Shown: in pieces, positions 6,325 through 10,631 of the stretch | Layout: every line of letters begins with the position of its first letter | How positions within the stretch are numbered: position 1 is the first letter of the stretch | NCBI GenBank assembly: GCA_016303265.1 | Contig: JAEDLZ010000043.1 | Location: 1-10,631 of the forward strand | Length of the DNA: 10,631 bases | Reading direction: 5' to 3' | Source of the DNA: Clostridiales bacterium | Lineage (GTDB): Bacteria; Bacillota; Clostridia; Monoglobales; Monoglobaceae | The notes under the pieces: model-generated | What the model saw: the letters and a program-made list of their open reading frames with translations, nothing else | What the model was told of the DNA's origin: nothing | Database searches by the model: none | Translations under genes and position numbers: made by a program

Positions 6325-7704
6325 TTAGTTTTCAAAAAACGCTTTATATCCTTTATACGCCATATAAATATCCGCTTTACCGGCTATTTCGTACGGGGAA
6401 TGCATAGAAAGCAGTGCAACTCCGCAGTCAATAACATCCATATCAAGATTTGCAACAAACTGCGCAATGGTTCCGCCGCCGCCGCCGTCAACCTTCCCAA
6501 GCTCACCAATCTGCCAGTTTACTCCGTTTTCTTCAAATATATTACGAATCTTTGCTACAAATTCCGCTCCGGCGTCACTTGCTCCGCTTTTTCCTCTTGA
6601 GCCCGTATATTTTGTTATCAGCAAACCGTTGTTAATATACGCCGTATTGTTTTTCTCGCAGGTTTCCGGGAAGTTCGGGTCAAACGCCGCGCCGACATCT
6701 GCGGACAGGCACTGCGAATTTGATAAAACCTCACGAAGGTAAAAATCGCTTGTTTCTTTTTCCTTAAGCATGCAAAGCTTTGCGAGGACATTTTCAAAAT
6801 ACCGTGACTGCATACCCGTGCATCCCATGCTTCCTATTTCCTCCTTATCTACAAGAAGGCAAACAGAGGTTTTTTCGGGAACACCCATATCTATTACCGC
6901 CTGAAGCGCCGTATACGCACAAACTCTGTCGTCCTGACCGTAGCCGGCTATCATACTTCTGTCAAAGCCCAAATCTCTCGCTTCAAATGCCGGAACAACC
7001 TCAATTTCACTGCTTAACAAATCCGCTTCTGTTATATCATATTTCTCGTTTAAATATTTAAGAATGTTATACTTAACCTTATCCTTTTCTGCGTCGTCCG
7101 CTTCGATATTTCCGAGAATAATATTAAGACTTTCACCGGAAATTGCCTCGCCTAACGGTTTTTTTGCCTGTTCCTGTCCAAGATGCGGCAATATATCGGA
7201 AATGCAGAAAATCGGATCATTTTCATCCTCGCCTATATTGACTTTAATCTGTGTTCCGTCCTTTTTAACAATTACGCCGTGAATTGTAAGCGGTATGGTC
7301 AGCCAATGAAATTTCTTTATTCCACCGTAATAATGAGTTTTAAAAAACGCAATTCCGTTATCCTCATAAAGGGGGTTCGGCTTTAAATCAAGGCGAGGCG
7401 AGTCAATATGTGCGCCTACAAGATTTATACCGTCCTTAAGCGGTTTTTTCCCTATCACCGCCGCAAAAATGCCCTTGCCGCGGTTTACAGTATACACCTT
7501 ATCTCCCGCTTTAAGACTTCCAATACTTTCAAGCGGCACAAAGCCCGCTCTTTCGAGAGCCTGGTACGCCTCCTCGCAAAATTCACGCTCCGTCTTTGCC
7601 TTTGTTATAAATTTACGGTATCCCTCACAAAATTCAAAAACCTTCTCCTTTTCGCTGCTCTCCAATTCTGAAAAACCGTTCTTTTTTGAATAAGCTAATT
7701 CCAT
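6325..7704 (-). CDS. M18 family zinc aminopeptidase
   Basis: M18 enzymes are dinuclear zinc aminopeptidases that remove N-terminal, often acidic, residues from peptides in the cytoplasm. The protein has 459 residues, normal for the family. Likely metal and catalytic positions are visible in order: His99 in VGAHIDSPRLDLKP, Asp258/259 in GYGQDDR, Glu288-Glu289 in DKEEIGSMGCTGMQS, Asp336 in SADVGAAFDP, and His435 in LSMHSPYE. A five-glycine run (407-411) in GKVDGGGGGTIAQF matches a glycine-rich family segment. No signal peptide or membrane segment is seen. The ATG follows AAGGAAG with a 6-nt spacer. The gene begins 18 nt after the lytic transglycosylase stop with no promoter between, so it is probably the last gene of the polA unit; a strong terminator follows. 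A specific substrate cannot be read from the sequence. Confidence 0.95.
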   Translation of the reverse strand: MELAYSKKNGFSELESSEKEKVFEFCEGYRKFITKAKTEREFCEEAYQALERAGFVPLESIGSLKAGDKVYTVNRGKGIFAAVIGKKPLKDGINLVGAHIDSPRLDLKPNPLYEDNGIAFFKTHYYGGIKKFHWLTIPLTIHGVIVKKDGTQIKVNIGEDENDPIFCISDILPHLGQEQAKKPLGEAISGESLNIILGNIEADDAEKDKVKYNILKYLNEKYDITEADLLSSEIEVVPAFEARDLGFDRSMIAGYGQDDRVCAYTALQAVIDMGVPEKTSVCLLVDKEEIGSMGCTGMQSRYFENVLAKLCMLKEKETSDFYLREVLSNSQCLSADVGAAFDPNFPETCEKNNTAYINNGLLITKYTGSRGKSGASDAGAEFVAKIRNIFEENGVNWQIGELGKVDGGGGGTIAQFVANLDMDVIDCGVALLSMHSPYEIAGKADIYMAYKGYKAFFEN

Positions 7705-7722
7705 TTTTATCTTCCTTTCTTT

Positions 7723-8304
7723 TTAGTATATCTCTCTGTATATGTCATAGCTTCTCATAACTTTATCAACATAATCATTTGTTTCCTTATAGGGCGTGTA
7801 ATCAAGTCCGCCTTTGCCGTCGGCAAAATTCTCGTCGTCAAGCCATTTTGAAACATTGCCGATTCCGCCGTTATAAGCAATAAGCGCAAGCTCTTTATCA
7901 TTACCGAAAATTTCCATCAATCTGCTTAAATAATAGCAGCCTATTCGTATATTCGCCTCGGGATTTGTCAGGCTTTCGGGAATATTATACCCGAAATTTT
8001 CCTTCTCATTGCATTCCCTTGCGGTTTCCTCCATAAGCTGCATAAGCCCCACTGCGCCCGCCTCGGATACGGCGTCGGGGTCAAATTTGCTCTCTGTCTG
8101 AATAACCGCATAAACAAAATATTCATCCAGTTCATATTCTTTTGAATATTTTTCTACCAACTCTTCATACTGCTTAGGATAAAAATAACGAAGCAGCATC
8201 GTCTTTCCGCCATAAAAGAAGAACCAAACAACCGCAAGCGCCAAAATAATCAGCCACACCACAGTTTTTGTCGATCTTAAAAGGCAGCACCCTTTTCTTT
8301 TCAA
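7723..8304 (-). CDS. Membrane-anchored lytic transglycosylase (SLT domain)
   Basis: This 193-residue protein should cleave the MurNAc-GlcNAc bond of peptidoglycan at the outer face of the membrane, forming anhydro-MurNAc ends. The N terminus is basic (MKRKGCCLLRSTK), followed by one hydrophobic segment at about 14-31 that reads as an uncleaved anchor; no lipobox is seen. The SLT domain covers about 50-190. The catalytic glutamate is Glu71 in QTESKFDP, followed by GLMQLM (86-91), NPEANIRIGCYYL (114-126), AYNGG (143-147) and NDYVDKVM (176-183), all typical. The start is TTG 8304-8302, the codon that keeps the basic N terminus and anchor. AAGGAG lies 8 nt upstream inside the last codons of coaE, and the gap to the coaE stop is 4 nt. 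An ATG at 8308 is out of frame. Its place after coaE is a familiar Clostridia arrangement. Confidence 0.92.
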   Translation of the reverse strand: MKRKGCCLLRSTKTVVWLIILALAVVWFFFYGGKTMLLRYFYPKQYEELVEKYSKEYELDEYFVYAVIQTESKFDPDAVSEAGAVGLMQLMEETARECNEKENFGYNIPESLTNPEANIRIGCYYLSRLMEIFGNDKELALIAYNGGIGNVSKWLDDENFADGKGGLDYTPYKETNDYVDKVMRSYDIYREIY

Positions 8305-8308
8305 GCAT

Positions 8309-8890
8309 TTATCTCCTTACATTGTTATAGATTTCATGTACCGCATTTCGCATTTCTTCAATATTATTGTTTACAATACAAATATCCGCCAGTTTTTTAT
8401 ATTCCTCATTGCTGAGCTGATTTTGTATTCTTGCCGCAACCTCCTCTCTTGATAAGCCATCCCTTTCCATAACTCTTTTGATTCTCTTCTCTTCATCTGC
8501 GATTATCGCAATTGTCAGATTGCATTTAATTTGAAAATCCGGAGAAAAAAGCAGCGGCACATCGAGAACCACCACATCCTCCTTTGAAAGAGCGACTTCT
8601 CTTTGCATTTCGTCAAAAATATGTTTATGCGTTATCTCATTTAAGACAGATAGCTTTTTCCTGTCGGAAAACACAATTTTTGCCAGCTTTTTGCGGTCAA
8701 GCTCTCCGCTTTCCAAAAGAATATCTTTTCCGAAATATCCGGCAAGCTCATCATAAGCGCTGCCGCCCTTTTCTGAAACTTTGTGAGCGACTTTGTCCGC
8801 ATCAATTACCTTCGCGCCAAGCAATTCAAACTCACGGCACGCTGTACTTTTTCCGGAGCCTATTCCGCCCGTAACTCCAATTATCTTCAT
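8309..8890 (-). CDS. coaE: Dephospho-CoA kinase
   Basis: CoaE phosphorylates the 3'-hydroxyl of dephospho-CoA with ATP, the last step of coenzyme A synthesis, in the cytoplasm. The protein has 193 residues, close to the usual ~200. It begins MKIIGVTGGIGSGKST, with the P-loop GGIGSGKS at 8-15. Further family signatures are DADKVAHKV near 30, VVLDVPLLF in the middle (the CoA-binding/nucleoside kinase core), and RDGLSREEVAARIQNQL plus a terminal ADICIVNN segment. No element is missing. The ATG at 8890-8888 follows AAGGG with a 6-nt spacer and lies 14 nt after the polA stop. The polA-coaE order recurs in many Firmicutes. The 3' end holds the ribosome binding site of the next gene. Confidence 0.96.
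   Translation of the reverse strand: MKIIGVTGGIGSGKSTACREFELLGAKVIDADKVAHKVSEKGGSAYDELAGYFGKDILLESGELDRKKLAKIVFSDRKKLSVLNEITHKHIFDEMQREVALSKEDVVVLDVPLLFSPDFQIKCNLTIAIIADEEKRIKRVMERDGLSREEVAARIQNQLSNEEYKKLADICIVNNNIEEMRNAVHEIYNNVRR
8313..8318 (-). promoter_or_regulatory. Ribosome binding site for the lytic transglycosylase, inside coaE
   Basis: AAGGAG overlaps the last codons of coaE (AGG AGA before TAA). It is 8 nt from the TTG start at 8304 and only 4 nt from an out-of-frame ATG at 8308. The spacing and the reading frame both favour the TTG. The layout implies coupling of translation between coaE and the next gene. Confidence 0.75.
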
Positions 8891-8904
8891 AATGTTCCCT
8901 TCAA

Positions 8905-10631
8905 TTATTTTGTATCATACCAACTTTGTCCCGTATTAAGGTCGACCTCAAGGGGGACAGCCATTTTCGCCGCCCCCTCCATTTCAGCTCTGACAATTTT
9001 CTTAACCTGCTCCAATTCTTCCGGATAGGCTTCGACGATAAGCTCATCGTGAATCTGAAGTATCAGCTTTGATTTAAGTCCGTTATCTCTCAGCGCGCGG
9101 AATACATTGACCATTGCAATTTTAATTATATCCGCCGCCGAGCCTTGAATCGGCGCATTCATTGCAACCCTTTCGCCGAATGAGCGGGTTATATGGTTAC
9201 TTGCCCTAAGCTCCGGCATATATCTTCTTCTGCCGAAAATTGTGGACACATATCCGTCTTTTTTCCCTGACTCTATCACTTCGTCCAAATATCTTTTGAT
9301 ATTGGGGTAATTTTCAAAGTAGTCCTCTATATACTGCTTTGCTTCCTTAAAAGATATACCCAAATCCTGCGCAAGAGAAAACTCGCTTATTCCGTATACA
9401 ATTCCGAAATTAACCGCCTTTGCCCTTGTCCGCATTTCCGAGGTAACACTGTCAATAGGCGTTTTAAACACTTGAGCCGCCGTTTGCGTGTGAACATCTG
9501 TTCCGCTAAGAAAAGCGTTCTGCATATTCTTATCATCCGAAATGTGTGACAAAACTCTAAGCTCTATCTGGGAATAATCCGCGTCAACAAAGGTCTTTCC
9601 GTCAGCCGCCCTGAACATTTTTCTCATCTGCCTGCCGAGGGGAGTCCTTACGGGGATATTCTGTAAATTCGGCTCTGTACTGCTTATTCTGCCGGTGGCA
9701 GTGACAGTCTGATTAAAGTTTGAGTGAATCCGTCCCGTATTCGGATTTATAACCGCCAGAAGGCCGTCAACATAAGTTGATTTAAGCTTTGTGAACTGCC
9801 GGTACTCCAGAATGTCCTTTACGATAGGGTGAACATCCTTAAGTTTTTCAAGAATATCCGCATTTGTCGAATACCCGGTTTTTGTTTTTTTCCCGTGGGG
9901 CAGTCCTAAATCCGCAAACAGCACCTCGCCCAGCTGTTTCGGTGAGTTTATGTTAAATTCTTTGCCTGCATAAGAATAAATCGAATTTGTCAGCTCATTG
10001 ATTTTAACGGATAATTCATCTCCGAATTTAACCAGCGCCTCACGGTCGACAAGAACACCCTCAATCTGCATTGCGGCAAGAACCTCAATAAGCGGCATCT
10101 CGATTTTAAAGCACAGCTCCTCCTGGTTGTTTTCTTTAATCTTTTCCGTAAGCTTTTCATAAAGTTTTTCTATGGCAAACAATTTATTTGCCGCAGTTTC
10201 GGCGGCGTTTTCAAAATTACCGTCACCGAAATCCATCATAAGCTGACCGTTTGTTTCCTCTGCGCCCTCTCTTTGAGCAACGCCCGCAATTTCACAGGCA
10301 ATATCTGCCAGGTCATAGCTGCTGCGGACAGGATTTATAATGTATGCGCCTATCATAACATCAAATTCCGTATTTTTAAATCCTATTCCGCGTTTATTAA
10401 GTCTGATTATGTCATCCTTTATGTTATACCCGATTTTTGCGCAGCCGCTCTCAAAAAAGCTCTTAAGCACATTATCCGAGGGATTTTCGATAATAAAATA
10501 ATTTTCCCCCAAAGACAGTGCAAGATATACCTCGTCCGCATCATAGCAGTAACAAACCTTCTCTTTATCCGCAATATTTTCTAATATGCTTTCATCCGCC
10601 GCGGCGCACCGTTTATCACACATAAGCTCTT
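8905..10631 (-). CDS. polA: DNA polymerase I (5' end outside window)
   Basis: Pol I fills gaps and replaces RNA primers during repair and lagging-strand replication. The frame is open to the window edge, so the Met at 10623-10621 is most likely internal and the N-terminal 5' nuclease domain lies outside. Numbering from that Met, an exonuclease-like domain covers about 20-165 and the polymerase domain 175-572. Motif A is DADYSQIELR (catalytic Asp349). The O helix is R398-T-R-A-K402 with Phe406 and Tyr410, and motif C is HDE with Asp526. All polymerase residues are present. The exonuclease-like domain appears inactive: the DxE pair of motif I is replaced in the CYCYDADE region, and the Tyr-x-x-x-Asp of motif III is missing near 145-155. 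This resembles Bacillus Pol I. Phe406 corresponds to E. coli Phe762. coaE follows 14 nt downstream. Confidence 0.96.
   Translation of the reverse strand, partial: ELMCDKRCAAADESILENIADKEKVCYCYDADEVYLALSLGENYFIIENPSDNVLKSFFESGCAKIGYNIKDDIIRLNKRGIGFKNTEFDVMIGAYIINPVRSSYDLADIACEIAGVAQREGAEETNGQLMMDFGDGNFENAAETAANKLFAIEKLYEKLTEKIKENNQEELCFKIEMPLIEVLAAMQIEGVLVDREALVKFGDELSVKINELTNSIYSYAGKEFNINSPKQLGEVLFADLGLPHGKKTKTGYSTNADILEKLKDVHPIVKDILEYRQFTKLKSTYVDGLLAVINPNTGRIHSNFNQTVTATGRISSTEPNLQNIPVRTPLGRQMRKMFRAADGKTFVDADYSQIELRVLSHISDDKNMQNAFLSGTDVHTQTAAQVFKTPIDSVTSEMRTRAKAVNFGIVYGISEFSLAQDLGISFKEAKQYIEDYFENYPNIKRYLDEVIESGKKDGYVSTIFGRRRYMPELRASNHITRSFGERVAMNAPIQGSAADIIKIAMVNVFRALRDNGLKSKLILQIHDELIVEAYPEELEQVKKIVRAEMEGAAKMAVPLEVDLNTGQSWYDTK

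Noticed and set aside
6473..6487. Five tandem CCG triplets as a phase-variable repeat
   Set aside because: They encode the five-glycine run of the M18 enzyme, in a segment that is glycine-rich across the family. A triplet repeat of this length would not shift the frame.
10621..10623. ATG at 10623 as the start of a short polymerase gene
   Set aside because: The frame remains open to the window edge with no ribosome binding site visible in the 8 remaining bases, and Pol I homologues continue into a 5' nuclease domain. It is treated as an internal methionine of a truncated polA.
1..10631. Mobile element, CRISPR array, tRNA or defence system
   Set aside because: All coding space is filled by recognisable housekeeping genes in one orientation. 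No direct repeat array, terminal inverted repeats, transposase or integrase motifs, or tRNA-like cloverleaf were seen by eye.

Overview
The window looks like a stretch of core chromosome from a moderately AT-rich member of the Firmicutes, most likely class Clostridia. Three things point there: a cdaA-cdaR pair close to glmM, a polA-coaE-lytic transglycosylase run, and strong AGGAGG-type ribosome binding sites with housekeeping sigma-70/sigma-A promoters. Class and order are inferred from gene content and order as remembered. All nine genes are on the minus strand, so transcription runs from high to low coordinates. No rRNA, tRNA, CRISPR array, insertion sequence or prophage gene was seen.

In order of transcription, the first unit is polA (5' end outside the window), coaE, a membrane-anchored lytic transglycosylase and an M18 aminopeptidase. 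Gaps are 4 to 18 nt, and a strong hairpin terminator (6292-6320) begins 4 nt after the last stop. The second unit starts at a near-consensus promoter (6221-6249). It has a 5' leader of about 130 nt with possible alternative pairings, then proS (TTG start), cdaA (GTG start) and cdaR. cdaA and cdaR overlap by 4 nt. A hairpin at 2783-2810 closes this unit. The third part is an uncharacterised COG2509-type FAD-dependent dehydrogenase with no clear promoter of its own. Last is glmM (3' end outside the window), whose own promoter matches the -35 and -10 consensus exactly, with a 17-nt spacer. That promoter lies over the stop codon and last codons of the dehydrogenase gene.

By function, the left half groups the c-di-AMP cyclase CdaA, its regulator CdaR and phosphoglucosamine mutase GlmM. 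These three are known in other Firmicutes as a module linking c-di-AMP synthesis to peptidoglycan precursor supply. Here a prolyl-tRNA synthetase of the short archaeal/eukaryotic-like type is attached upstream, and the FAD protein is inserted before glmM. The right half holds DNA repair/replication (Pol I), coenzyme A synthesis (CoaE), wall turnover (lytic transglycosylase) and peptide breakdown (M18).

I found no clearly new multi-gene system. The most interesting signals are regulatory: the glmM promoter hidden in the 3' end of the upstream gene, and the structured proS leader. The FAD protein beside the c-di-AMP module is the best candidate for unexplained function.
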